DNA from: Ypsolopha sequella
Lineage: Eukaryota > Arthropoda > Insecta > Lepidoptera > Ypsolophidae
DNA length: 64,000 bases
Assembly (NCBI GenBank): GCA_934047225.1
Contig: OW204001.1
Coordinates: 8,788,201-8,852,200 of the forward strand
Reading direction: 5' to 3'
In this document: positions 1 to 9,539 of the stretch, piece after piece
Position numbering within the stretch: position 1 is the stretch's first letter
Layout: the number at the start of each line of letters is the position of its first letter
Notes under the pieces: generated by a model
What the model was told of the DNA's origin: nothing
Databases searched by the model: none
Seen by the model: only the letters and a program-made list of their open reading frames with translations
Translations under genes and position numbers: made by a program

Positions 1-372
1 GCAAAGCACAATTTTTTTTTTTATTTTTGAAAATTCCTTTTATTACCGAAGTTAGCGATAGCGATATATATCACTTTTAGTATGAAACCGTATCAGATGA
101 CGTCACGATACACGACGTTAAGCTCACTTTGATTGCCAATAGCTTCGTCATTTATTGAGATATCGAAAAAATAGTTTTATTCCTGTATTAAGGTTTTTAA
201 ATGCAATTGATTTTCATAAAAATCTTCATGTAGGTGACGGGCACATTAAAATAATTTTGTTTTATAGTGTATCAATAGCATAATATGGAGGAGGCCTATA
301 CCCAAATTTGGGTGTCCAAATAATATTAACTTAATTATAACTCTATGTTAATACAAAATCATAGAATGCATA

Positions 373-641
373 TACAATGTGTAACAGAAAGGTTTAACCA
401 TATTTGAAGAGCTTATTCAGTCAATGGTTTAGAACAACTTTTACTATGGAATAAATCCTGTATATCGAAAAAAAAAAAATTACTTGCTTTATAAGAAAAT
501 GCAATGCCGCTCGGCCGAAATGTATGGAAGAGCAGATATTTTTTTTGAAATTTCAGGGTTGACTCCATAGTAAAAGTTGTTCTATACCATTGACTGAATA
601 AGCACTTTAAATATGGTTACACTTTTCTGTTACACCTTGTA
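373..641. mobile_element. MITE family A, copy 1 (TA target duplication)
   Basis: A 269-bp non-autonomous element with long imperfect terminal inverted repeats. The left end reads TACAATGTGTAACAGAAAGG and the right end is its inverse, followed by the shared inner stretch TTTGAAGAGCTTATTCAGTC. TA flanks both sides. Three more copies lie at 3893, 21881 and 54682. The interior has a conserved GCCGCTCGGCCGA core. No coding capacity. The TA duplication and TACA terminus suggest mobilisation by a Tc1/mariner-type transposase. This is inference. Confidence 0.85.
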
Positions 642-837
642 TATTCAATATTACTGATTTTAAAATTACTTTTACATGAATTATATTATGGAAATTTACT
701 TTGTGATTAATAATTTAAATTAAATATTGTATTAAATTCTAATTTATTAATGTTATTAAATTTGATTAACTAATATAACCACTTGTATTTTATCTGGAAA
801 TAAATGACTTTATTATTATCAGTGTATCAACCCTAAA

Positions 838-940
838 GCAGCAACGTGGCGAGACGTCTTAAGGGGTAGCGCGCGGTCTCGGCGGGGCTATTACGTGGTC
901 GTCGCCTGATTACCGACCCCGTCCTGATTGCACCCTTTCT
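838..940. other. GC-rich island, unassigned
   Basis: A short GC-rich stretch with several CpG dinucleotides (GGCGAGACG, GCGCGCGGTCTCGGCGG) stands out in AT-rich surroundings. No open frame or repeat partner was recognised. It could be a conserved unique segment or the end of an old element. Confidence 0.3.
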
Positions 941-1074
941 TTGTTTGTCTAGAAACCTTTCTTTACGAAACGAATGGGTTTCTTCAGAGATTTCGTTTGT
1001 TGCTGCTCTAAATATGTAATCACGTATTATGAATTAATTGAGTAGGTATATCTACACAGTGAGGTTTTATATTG

Positions 1075-1590
1075 ATATTAAAGCCGATTCTGAAGGCTTT
1101 AATTTTAGTTTTAGTGCTGTCAAAACTAAATTTTCTTGGATACAAAATAGTCCTTAACAGTAAGGATTAGAAACTAAATTTCTTTGGAAAATTTTAAGTT
1201 TTGACAGCACTAAAAATAAAATTAAAGCCTTCAGAATTGGCTTTATTAAAGCCGATTCTGAAGGCTTTAAGTTTAGTTTTAGTACTGTCAAAACTAAATT
1301 TTCTTCGATACAAAATAGTCCCTTAAGACTTAAGATTAGAAGCAAAATTTCTTTGGAAAATTTCAAGCTTTTATAGCACTAAAACTAAAATTTAAGGCTT
1401 CAGAATTGGCTTTAAACGTAAAGCCGATTGTGAAGGTTTTAATTTTAGTTTTATTGCAGAAAAAAACGAAAATTTCCATCGTAATTTAGCTTCTAATCCT
1501 CACACTTAAGGGCTATTTTGCATTGAAGAAAATTTAGTTTTGACAGCACTTAATCTAAAATTAAATTCAGATTTAGTATTGGCTTTATTA
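1075..1590. repeat. Tandem array of three fold-back units (~170 bp each)
   Basis: Three consecutive units begin with AAAGCCGATTCTGAAGGCTT-like sequence (about 1081, 1250, 1420). Each ends with its reverse complement (AAGCCTTCAGAATTGGCTTT). Every unit is therefore a hairpin, containing a second inverted stretch (TTTTGACAGCACTAAAA). In the third unit the core is inverted relative to the first two: the TTTTGACAGCAC arm and the GGATTAGAAG segment appear reverse-complemented, with the outer ends unchanged. No coding function is seen. Short open frames here are by-products of the repeat. Confidence 0.8.
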
Positions 1591-1959
1591 TTGCAAGTTG
1601 CTGTATAAGTTTGGAGATATGTAACAAGAAAATTAAGTTTGAAAAAATATAGGCAGTCATGGAGACTGAGAACAGAAGTGAAATGTTTTCACTGCTGGCC
1701 AAGTGCAACACGTCATAGCATGTCGGTGACGCGAACGTATAAGATTTCCCCCTACCAAAAATCACTCAATGCACCTTAAGAAATTTTCACTTCAAAATAA
1801 GTCTTATAGATAAAAGACATAGATATATAGATAAACCAATTATGAGAAGTTTTGGGAAGATTGACTAATTGGTGTAGGTTATAAACCTCACTAATACTGA
1901 ACTATTAGCGTCAAATGGCACAGATCAAAAAGCTTTTCAATTTTGAATTTCTAAACAAG

Positions 1960-2272
1960 AAAACCGGCCAAGTGCGAGTCCGTACCAATATCTATAAAAA
2001 CGGCAAAAAAAACATGTCTGTTGTATAGGAGCCCCTAAATATTTATTTATTTATTTAAATATTTATTTTATTCTGTTTTTTAGTATTTTTTGTTAAAGCG
2101 GCAACAGAAATACATCATCTGTGAAAATTTCAACTGTCTAACTACCACGGTTCATGACATACAGCCTGGTGACAGACGGACAGACGGACAGACAGACAGA
2201 CAGACAGACGGACAGCGGAGTCTTAGTAATAGGGTCCCATTGGTTAAACTTTGGGTACGGAACCCTAAAAAC
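1960..2272 (-). repeat. Lepidopteran interspersed repeat (GGTTCCGTA...CTTGGCCGG family), copy 1
   Basis: On the minus strand the repeat runs from TTTTTAGGGTTCCGTACCC to GAGTCCGACTCGCACTTGGCC-type sequence, with a CAGACGGA/CAGACAGA microsatellite (2169-2215) inside. The same layout recurs at 15023, 18676, 26064, 42922 and 51137. No coding capacity. The family is familiar from many lepidopteran genomes, but I cannot assign its superfamily. Confidence 0.75.
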
Positions 2273-2461
2273 AAAGGTAAGTTATGCACTTTGCGCTAAG
2301 CTACTGAAATCAAGCTATACCTACTTGTTCCTATCTTGTATCCTTCACTATAGGATTTAACGTAGTACCACAGTACTGCAAGTTTATAACTTGGGTCTTG
2401 CTGACTGTAAGTACCAGAAAAAAATTTCCCTGCTCCTCCGAGTAGACATTATACATAACGA

Positions 2462-2722
2462 CAGTGGCGTGCACAGAACTTTTTGCTGGAAAAGCAAACA
2501 ATTGGTCAAGAACAACAATAAAAAAAATATGAAAAAATTTAAATATCACTTTGAAAAAAAAAATTTTGTATGACGCCAGGGTAGACAATGTCTAACCTAG
2601 AGTGAAAATTTCCTATACAAACTTTTTTTTCAAAGTGATATTTAAATATTTTCATATTTTTTTTATTGTTGTTCTTGACCAATTGTTTGCTTTTCCAGCA
2701 AAAAGTTCTGTGCACGCCACTG
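2462..2722. mobile_element. hAT-like fold-back MITE with perfect 8-bp TSD
   Basis: A 261-bp element whose two arms (about 100 bp each) are near-perfect reverse complements. It starts CAGTGGCGTGCACAGAAC and ends with the complement. The flanks are a perfect 8-bp direct repeat, CATAACGA (2454-2461 and 2723-2730). CAGTGGCG termini with 8-bp duplications are typical of hAT transposons. No transposase is encoded, so it is non-autonomous. The good arm identity suggests a fairly recent insertion. Confidence 0.92.
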
Positions 2723-2810
2723 CATAACGATAACATAAACTTGGAAATTAAAACCACATAATTATAATTAAAATAAAGCGAAGCGATTCTCGTTAAGCCT
2801 GCCACCACAC

Positions 2811-2826
2811 GGGGGGGGGGGGGGGG
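2811..2826 (+). repeat. Poly(G) run, 16 bp
   Basis: Sixteen uninterrupted G residues in AT-rich surroundings. Such runs can form G-quadruplexes and are prone to length errors in sequencing. The true length is therefore uncertain. Confidence 0.9.
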
Positions 2827-3057
2827 CAACTAACCTCTTAAATGAGGGTAGGGATAGTAAAACATGAGCGTCGCGATTTAATGTGACCAGCGCGAAATAA
2901 ATAGTCCAGAAAATTACCAGTTTACCCCGCGTCCCGGACTCCCTGCTTCACACCCGTGCACACGTGTCTGTCTATAGATGGGATAGTTTGGTTTATTGTT
3001 GTTCGGGGAACTTTATCTGTGGATAGTGAGAGGAGCTATCTATGGTGGATATGTCAC

Positions 3058-3694
3058 AGTTATAACCCGTTTTAACTAGTAAAAACTAGTTCTAACCTTT
3101 CTAGCCTTTGTTACAACTAGTTTTGACTAGTTAAAACTAGAATTTATTTATACAAGGTATAAATTAAATTAGTTGAGACATATGTAGACCATCTCCATAC
3201 AAACAACTTTTTTTACTAGAATTGTGCAAAATTCTTAAAATTTGTTTTCACTTTTCCATACTGGACCAGTCAGCTGATAGGGGCAATTGGTATGAGAGGA
3301 AGTGAAAAAAAGTTGGGAATTTCGCTTAGCTCCCATACAAACAGTTGTTCATACACACTGGTACTACCTATGTTTTTAGTGTCGCCATTTAGTTAATATA
3401 TTATTTAACCTTATAGAGTTACAATGATTCAAGTTAAAACTAGTTTTAACAAGGAAAAACGAGTTCTAACTAAATGAGTCTTTCACCAAAAAGTGAAAAA
3501 TAGGTGCGACGACGAGCGAAGCGAGGAGGAGCGTGTTAGGTTTACATATAAGTACATATTGGGAGCTGAGCGAAGCGGAGCGTAGCGAGGCGACACTCAA
3601 TCCTTTTAATAGAATTAATTGAATAGTCACAACTAGTTGTCACAAAGGCTTTCAGATTAAACTAGTTTTTACTAGTTAAAATGGGTTTTAACTG
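3058..3694. mobile_element. Fold-back element with ACTAGT-rich ~70-bp TIRs
   Basis: The left arm 3058-3128 and right arm 3625-3694 are inverted copies rich in AACTAGTAAAAACTAGTT. Both begin CAGTTA.AACCC when read inwards. The interior contains a separate repeat (3478-3605) that also occurs at 19587-19730. No clear target duplication was found. Non-coding. Confidence 0.7.
3478..3605 (+). repeat. ~130-bp repeat, copy 1 (GAGCGAAGCGAGG motif)
   Basis: The segment from TCTTTCACCAAAAAGTGAAA to CGACACTCAAT is near-identical to 19587-19730. It carries repeated GAGCGAAGCG / GAGCGTAGCG motifs. It lies inside the fold-back element at 3058-3694. Function unknown. Confidence 0.75.
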
Positions 3695-3892
3695 AAAACG
3701 GTTCTTCCTGTAACAGATAGGTATATGTGCATTTTTTAACGATGTGAAATTTCTTCGTTATTACTCTAAAACTGAAAAAGGACGATTAACATGTGTTTTT
3801 TCTTTAAAGAATATTTAGAAAGTTTGTTGAAGATATACATTAAGTATAGATATTATATCTATTATGTTAAATTTCAATTTTCCGATCACATA

Positions 3893-4161
3893 TACAACGT
3901 GTAACAAAAAGATGTAACCATATTTGAAGAGCTTATTCAGTCAATGATATAGAACAACTTTTACTATGGAGCCAACCCCGAAATCTCAAAAAAAAATGTA
4001 CCCTTCTATACATCTCGGCCGAGCGGCATTGCATTTTTCTATGAAACAGTAATTTTTTTTTTCGAGGTACAGGGTTTGTTCCATAGTAAAAATTGTTCAA
4101 TAAGTATTATTTATTGAACAAGCTCTTCAAATATGGTTACACCTTTCTGTTACACGTTGTA
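3893..4161. mobile_element. MITE family A, copy 2
   Basis: Same structure as the copy at 373: ends TACAACGTGTAACAAAAAG and its inverse, TA on both sides, 269 bp. The internal order matches, with the CTCGGCCGAGCGGC core in opposite orientation. That is expected for a near-palindromic element. Confidence 0.85.
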
Positions 4162-4589
4162 TATAGTAGTGTGAACTAAAAAGTTACGTGTTTTCAAAGG
4201 CGGATCCAAGATTTGAATTTTGGGAGGGAGGTGGGGGCATTCTAACAAAAAATAAAATATTTCAGAAAAATAAAAATAAATTGATATTTAAGGCGCCTTA
4301 AGTCTTGAGGCGCTTTTGGAAAACTTATCTTTACCTGCCCTAGGTATGTAAAACTGCTTCCGAATTAAATCGAAAAGTCATTGAAATGTATGGAATTCCT
4401 GGGTGGGGGGGAGTGGATCATCCAGTGCGTGTTTGAGGATAAAGTCACAGCCTAAGCCTTTTTTTAAATTTTCTAACCACTGAAAAATTATGTTGGTACA
4501 GCAGCCAAAAAAATAGTGAAAAAGTTTAGTAGGTACTTAACTAAAATGTTACTACTTACACAGAAACAAAGTCATCAAATTAACACACT

Positions 4590-5570
4590 GGTACAACCAA
4601 TTCCTTTATCTCTCTAATCTTCTAAAAGCAATTCAGACTCATCTTTCAAACGGGATTCGTTCAGCATCCCCTGAAGCATTTACTCTGAAAACCGCAAACG
4701 GAACCACTCGCGCCATCTGCCGTATTGCGGTAGAACTACGAACTCAGTAGCGCCACTCGTTGCGCAAACTTTTTATCGCCCTATCCGTACGACAACCCAC
4801 ACAAAGTCACTGAAAACTCGACAAAAATGCGCTGGAGGACTTATGTGCTATATCCTACGGATGTGTCAGTAGAATACAGACTCTTATGCAAATGTTATAG
4901 AGTTGAAATTTCCATTGCGCTATCATGGTGTTAGCACAATCTTAAATCCAAAAACCGCCTTTCGTAAAAGGTTGTATGAAAACTACCACAACGAAAAGTC
5001 GCTTCTTTTGCAGTGGCGTTAGAATCTTTTTGCATTGAATTATTGAGGAAAAATTTCCCAGATCTAATACGGCTAACAGTGTAGGGTTGTGCTACGTCTG
5101 TTAAGACGTTCTGTGATGGCAAAGCTTTCCCCTTTAGAAGGGTGCCTGTTTGGTTCAAAGTGTGCGTGTTCTTTTTACGTGTTAGTCGACTTTCTTAGAG
5201 GGTGTCTGCTTTCTTAAGAAGGCGAAGAAAGCGGAAAGGTTCTACTTGAAGAGGTTTTTGCTAAAAATTGTCGACGAAAAAGTTCGCTGTACGACCGCAA
5301 GAGGGCGGACATAGTTTTTTTTCATAGTGATTTCAGTATTAAAGGTGTAGAGTCGATTTATAAAAGTAAGGTTTTATAATTTTTTCAGTTTTTTTTGTCT
5401 TCCACATTTTGTAGCATCTGTACCCATTTTTAAAGAATTTGAACGTTTAAAAACAGTGTTTTCGTTTCGATTACCCACCCAACAATTTTGCGGCTTGTTG
5501 AGTTGTTACATTAACAGCCAACCCTGATAAACGCACTTGACTCGATTAGTCGAGCGACTGCGAATCAAAA
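4590..5570. other. Unassigned, moderately GC-rich stretch
   Basis: About 1 kb with no repeat partner in the window and no convincing gene. A 75-codon open frame on the minus strand (4931-5158) has no recognisable domain. One Runt consensus site (AACCGCA) is at 4690. The stretch lies immediately upstream of the Runt-site cluster and may belong to the same regulatory region. Confidence 0.35.
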
Positions 5571-5581
5571 TTGGCAGACAA

Positions 5582-5932
5582 AACCGCAGCCTCTGTGGCG
5601 AATAAAACCAGCCAACGACACCCAAACAAACACCTACCAATAGCAACCACAATCGCGATTATCATCTTAACGAATAGCATTTCGTGGTTAACCGCAAAAT
5701 TACCCCAGACGACCAATCAGAGGGCTACATTTTCCTATACATTTTTCCGAGGGTGAAAATCTTAGAAACCACAGGACTAACCGCAAAGGTCAGGTGATAG
5801 CCAATAGGAGTGCGTAAATATGACCACAAGCCACGCCCATTTAACCGCAAACCAACCACAGGGCGAGAAGTTCACCTCACGTTAACGATCGATGACATAA
5901 CGCGTTCTTTTTTAGAATTACTAACTGCGGTT
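5582..5932. promoter_or_regulatory. Homotypic cluster of nine Runt/RUNX consensus sites
   Basis: Nine matches to RACCRCA / TGYGGTY lie in 351 bp: AACCGCA at 5582, 5690, 5779 and 5843; AACCACA at 5645, 5767 and 5854; GACCACA at 5822; TGCGGTT at 5926. A random sequence would give roughly one per 2 kb on both strands. CCAAT/ATTGG boxes sit at about 5570, 5713 and 5801. Further AACCGCA sites occur at 4690, 6306 and 6491. The sites are irregularly spaced and no tandem repeat explains them. Homotypic clusters of this kind mark Runt-domain-regulated enhancers in insects. Function and target gene are inference, and no adjacent host gene is visible. Confidence 0.6.
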
Positions 5933-6781
5933 GGTTATTTACGACCAACCTTATGTATTTTCCTTGTAAAGAAGCATTCGGAGCGTGTTTTCTCATCCCC
6001 TTCCTAAAATGCTTTTCCGAATCTACTTATAAAACATTATTTAGGACTTTTATTACGAAAAGCTTTCATTTTCATTATATATTTTGCTCTCCAACTTTCT
6101 ATAAAAATGTCACGCCAACTTTCTGATGCCATATGAATAACTTTGTAACAAGCTCCACGTACTCGCCTCAAAGATAACATCTAAACCAAAACCTGGTCAT
6201 CGTCCTTCATAACAAAGATGAAATATTGATTCACCGCCATTTTACTGAGAAAAGCTCTCACCCTCACTTACAAAACGGCACGTGCAAACGCACCCACACA
6301 GAGTCAACCGCATTATATTCATAATGAATATAGCTATCCCACTCGGCGACCGTCTTTGACTTTGTATAAATATATTTTGTCCTTTTCCCGCGGTACAAGT
6401 GTTTGGGCTTAGGGGAAGAGGGACGGGTGCGGGTTAGAAGCTCGTCTTCAAGAGGTCGGCAATTTCTATTTCATTAAGTGGTGCGCCAGAAACCGCAGTG
6501 GATCGATGGACCTTGCCGCCTGAAAAAATCTACACCCTGCTTTGAATCTGGCCAAGGATATGTCTATAGTCTAGTATAGTATAGATTCTTTACTAAAATA
6601 AACAAAAAAACAAATGGCTAATATTGATAAGCTTTTAATTAGAAGGCATAAATACGTCAAATCCTAGAAAAAAAAATCATCTCGTTTACTTATGCATAAT
6701 TTCATTTTACGTAATACGTAAATTATTTTTCAATCCAAAATCAAAACCTTACTATCAATAAGTATATCCAATATTAGTTCT

Positions 6782-7930
6782 TACAGGATGTAGAAAGAGT
6801 ACAGCCGTAATAAAAAATTCTAAGGAATTGAATTACGAAGACACATACATATACAGACTCACGCCTGTCTTCCGAAGTAAGAGGTGGGCAGAGACTACAA
6901 ATCTCCATGTGCTACGATCCTGATACACCACTTTTACTTCTTTCCATTATGAAAATAGTTACAGTCAATTGGTTGTACAGAATGGAAACCCTTAATTAAA
7001 TTGAACAGTAAAAAATGTAACCATAAAAGGTATTTACAATTGTCGATTTTTAATCATAAATTGAAGAAGAATAGAAATGGAGCGCGATCGCAGCCTTTGA
7101 AAAGAAATAGCTAAGGGATAGAGTGCATAAATAACATTATCGTGAATTAAAAACTGGAACTAAATGTATTTTTTACTAGTACCTACTTGATTTTTTTATG
7201 ACTTAGCCCAAATTCTTTATCAATATTATGTGGTTTCAGTCAACTGTCAAACTTGTATAAACAATATAGTTCTATTATACAGGATGTAAAAAGAGTACGA
7301 CCGATATAAAAATTCTGAGGGAGTGAATTATGGATACACATACCTATTCAGACTCACGCCTAGTAAGAGGTAGACAGAGACTACAGACTCCTGACACCTT
7401 CTTTCCATTATGAAAATAGTAACAGTCAATTGGTTATACAGAATGTTAGCCCTTAATTAAAACACATACATACTAGAGTAGTAGACTGATGAATTGAACA
7501 TTTATTTAACCTATTCAGTTGTCGATTTTTAATAATAAATTGAATAACAATAGAAATGGAGTGCGATTACACTTTATGAAACGAATATACGTGTCAAAAC
7601 TTAAAATAGGTGAAGGGACATACAAAACTTGAAAGTATTGTGTTATATTATTACTATTTTAATGTATATACTATATATGATATGCATGTAACTGATACCG
7701 GCCACAACCAGTGGTCGAAATATATCTTACTAACCTACTTATGCTTTTAAATTGTCAAAATTTTCATTTTTGTTTGTAAAATTTAACTTATCTGCGATAT
7801 TGAACTCTAATTATATACAAATACATACTTACCAATGTAAGTAATAAAAAAGCGGAGCTTTTTTATAAATTATACCAAATTCTTTATGCGGTTTCAATCA
7901 ACTGTCATACTTACTTTTATATCACCCTGT
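6782..7930. repeat. Tandem duplication of a ~500-bp repeat unit
   Basis: Unit 1 starts at about 6783 (ACAGGATGTAGAAAGAGTAC) and unit 2 at about 7280 (ACAGGATGTAAAAAGAGTAC). Both then share AGACTCACGCCT, TTCCATTATGAAAATAGT, ACAGTCAATTGGTT, TTGTCGATTTTTAAT and ATAGAAATGGAG.GCGAT in the same order. Both finish with CAAATTCTTTAT ... CAACTGTCA. The CACGCCTGTCTTCCGAAG part is the reverse complement of a LINE 3' terminus also seen at 13.65 kb. The unit therefore contains LINE debris. Unit 2 carries a hammerhead-like motif at 7692. Confidence 0.7.
7692..7726 (+). ncRNA. Minimal hammerhead-ribozyme-like motif 1
   Basis: The order is CTGATACC, a hairpin with stem GGCCAC/GTGGTC, then GAAATATATC. In hammerhead terms these are the CUGANGA box, stem II, the GAAA box, a tiny palindromic stem III (ATA/TAT) and the cleavage-site C. 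Flanking GTAA (7688) and TTAC (7727) can pair as stem I. The CUGANGA box is mutated (TACC for TGAC), so activity is doubtful. Minimal hammerheads of this form are known from Penelope-like retroelements. Confidence 0.5.
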
Positions 7931-8265
7931 ATTGTATTATAGGAACGTATTTACTGATATAAGTCGTACCGTATCTCCATGTATTTTATATTAAGTACGT
8001 CCACTCGGTAAGTACGGCTTATTTCGTATTCCTTGTTGTAAAAAATACAAAGTAAAATGGTTTCTAGTCTATCTTCTCTATCAATATTTAATCGTGTTCT
8101 TGTCTAAACCGGTCCACTCTGCTGAAAGGTTTGCATACGGACTGTTATTGCGTTTGGAGCAGACATTAAGTATTCATATGTGAGGAAATGGTGGGTTAGG
8201 GAGATAGGGAAGAGGGAATATAGAAGAGTATCTTTAACATAAAAATCAACAGTACCACTGACGGT

Positions 8266-8570
8266 CAAAGATTTCAAAAGTTTAGATGTGCCCTGGCACC
8301 TTAAATCTATTGCATTGTTTTTGAATGTGTGCGTTAACATAATGCCGACGCGAGCACACTTATGAGTGCGCAATCTGTCTACTTACGATCAGAAAACTGA
8401 TCAGACTACTATAATTGTTAAAATTAAAAACTTTAAGTGCACTTAGGGCATTCCACTATCACTGTGTTCAGATGAGCACTGATTCCAAACGTATGAGCCC
8501 ATTTAAAGGTGTAAACATTTTGGTGCTCTCATAGTACGGTAAGGGCTTATCTTTACTTTTGAAATCTTTG
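8266..8570. mobile_element. hAT-like MITE with perfect 8-bp TSD
   Basis: A 305-bp element bounded by CAAAGATTTCAAAAGTTTAG and its inverse, flanked by the direct repeat CTGACGGT (8258-8265 and 8571-8578). The 8-bp duplication indicates a hAT-type insertion. A second copy lies inverted at 28077-28365. No coding capacity. Confidence 0.88.
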
Positions 8571-8737
8571 CTGACGGTATGATTCGGGTCTTCGGGATTC
8601 GGGAAATCGGAATTTCTGGTTCGACTCCTGCGTGTTTACAAAAGACATGGGGAAGAATACAAGGATACAAGGAGAAGCATAAATTTAATGATTAAATATT
8701 ACCTTTTATTGTATTAAATAGATTATATTATATAAAT

Positions 8738-8770
8738 AATATAGTTCGGCCAACTTGTGGCCGTCGTCAG
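8738..8770 (-). ncRNA. Minimal hammerhead-ribozyme-like motif 2
   Basis: On the minus strand: CTGACGAC, stem GGCCA/TGGCC, then GAACTATATT. The CUGANGA box is intact, but the GAAA box reads GAAC and the cleavage position is T. It is probably decayed. See the motif at 12468 for the best-preserved copy. Confidence 0.45.
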
Positions 8771-8828
8771 TCGTAAAAACTGATATGACTGATAAGTGAT
8801 AAGTCATAAAATAATATGACTTATTCGA

Positions 8829-8862
8829 CTGACAACGGCCACAAGTTGGCCGAAATATATTT
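8829..8862 (+). ncRNA. Minimal hammerhead-ribozyme-like motif 3
   Basis: CTGACAAC, stem GGCCA/TGGCC, then GAAATATATT. The second G of the CUGANGA box is A. The flanking sequences TTATTCG (upstream) and CGAATAA (downstream) are complementary and could form stem I with an internal loop. Confidence 0.45.
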
Positions 8863-9092
8863 TCAAACCGAATAATTATTTTTTATTTATGTACTATAAT
8901 CTATTAAATACAATAAAAGGCCAAAGAAAAGGCTTAAAAATATTATTTATTCAATTAAATATTACCTTATTTTTTATATAAATTAACATAAACCTTCGCA
9001 GCCATGGTTGTGGAATTTACGAATACCGCTTTTATATAGATATTAGCCTGTAATATATATAAAATGGGTATAAATATATAACGCGGGTGTAC

Positions 9093-9170
9093 TATACGTA
9101 TGGACTGTGACTTACATTTCACGGTTTACACTTAGAACACCTCTGACACCCCCTCAGGGATTCATGTTGT
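9093..9170 (+). repeat. Fragment of a tRNA-derived SINE family (3' part)
   Basis: GGACTGTGACTTACATTTCA and ACACCTCTGACACCCCC resemble the 3' portion of the SINE at 23990-24285. The tRNA-like head is missing. Confidence 0.45.
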
Positions 9171-9366
9171 GAGGATATATTTATTTACATATTTATTAAA
9201 AAATATATTTATTCTTAATGTACACAGAAAACTTCATGACGAAACACATGATAAAAGTTATGTAAAATGGCGTGCTTATCTCAATATGAGATTTCTTCCA
9301 GCACATCAAGGGTGATATCTTATATTCATAATTCATAATATTTATTTGCTGGCCTTTTTATAAAAC

Positions 9367-9533
9367 AGACTGGTGACGGGCAGCGGTGTCACTGGTGCGA
9401 GGGTTGCCAACTCGCCTGCCCAATGTGTGTATGGGCATTTCTTCCCGAAGGACCGCTGCCAACAGTGCCAAAATCTTGGAAAGGTCTATGTGCAGTAGTG
9501 GACGAAGATAAAGGCTGATGAATGGATGGATGG
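9367..9533 (+). mobile_element. SINE-like repeat with RTE-type GATG tail, copy 1
   Basis: Starts CAGACTGGTGACGGGCAGCG and ends in a GGATGGATGG tail. Copies lie at 45752-45938 (minus) and 61257-61428 (plus). The 3' end (GTGCAGTAGTGGACGA ... GGCTGATG) matches the terminus of the RTE-like LINE fragment at 49740-50035. The element therefore probably borrows the RTE machinery. Non-coding. Confidence 0.7.
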
Positions 9534-9539
9534 AATATT

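Larger units (their letters stand above)
8690..8925. repeat. Inverted repeat carrying two opposed hammerhead-like motifs
   Basis: The arms contain ACCTTTTATTGTATTAAATA (8701) and its inverse ending near 8920. Two copies of the CTGA-stem-GAAA motif sit head to head at 8738-8770 (minus) and 8829-8862 (plus). About 58 bp separate them, and this spacer is itself rich in GACTGATAAG-like words. Confidence 0.65.

Noticed and set aside
2169..2215. CRISPR-like or functional array in the CAGACGGA repeat
   Set aside because: It is a simple microsatellite internal to a dispersed repeat; the same occurs at 26115-26180.
4931..5158. 75-codon minus-strand gene
   Set aside because: No domain, no splice partner found, and no repeat or family match I can name.
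5571..5756. Small protein gene within the Runt-site cluster
   Set aside because: A 61-codon frame without domain, rich in Asn/Thr because of the AC-rich site sequences. No supporting signal.
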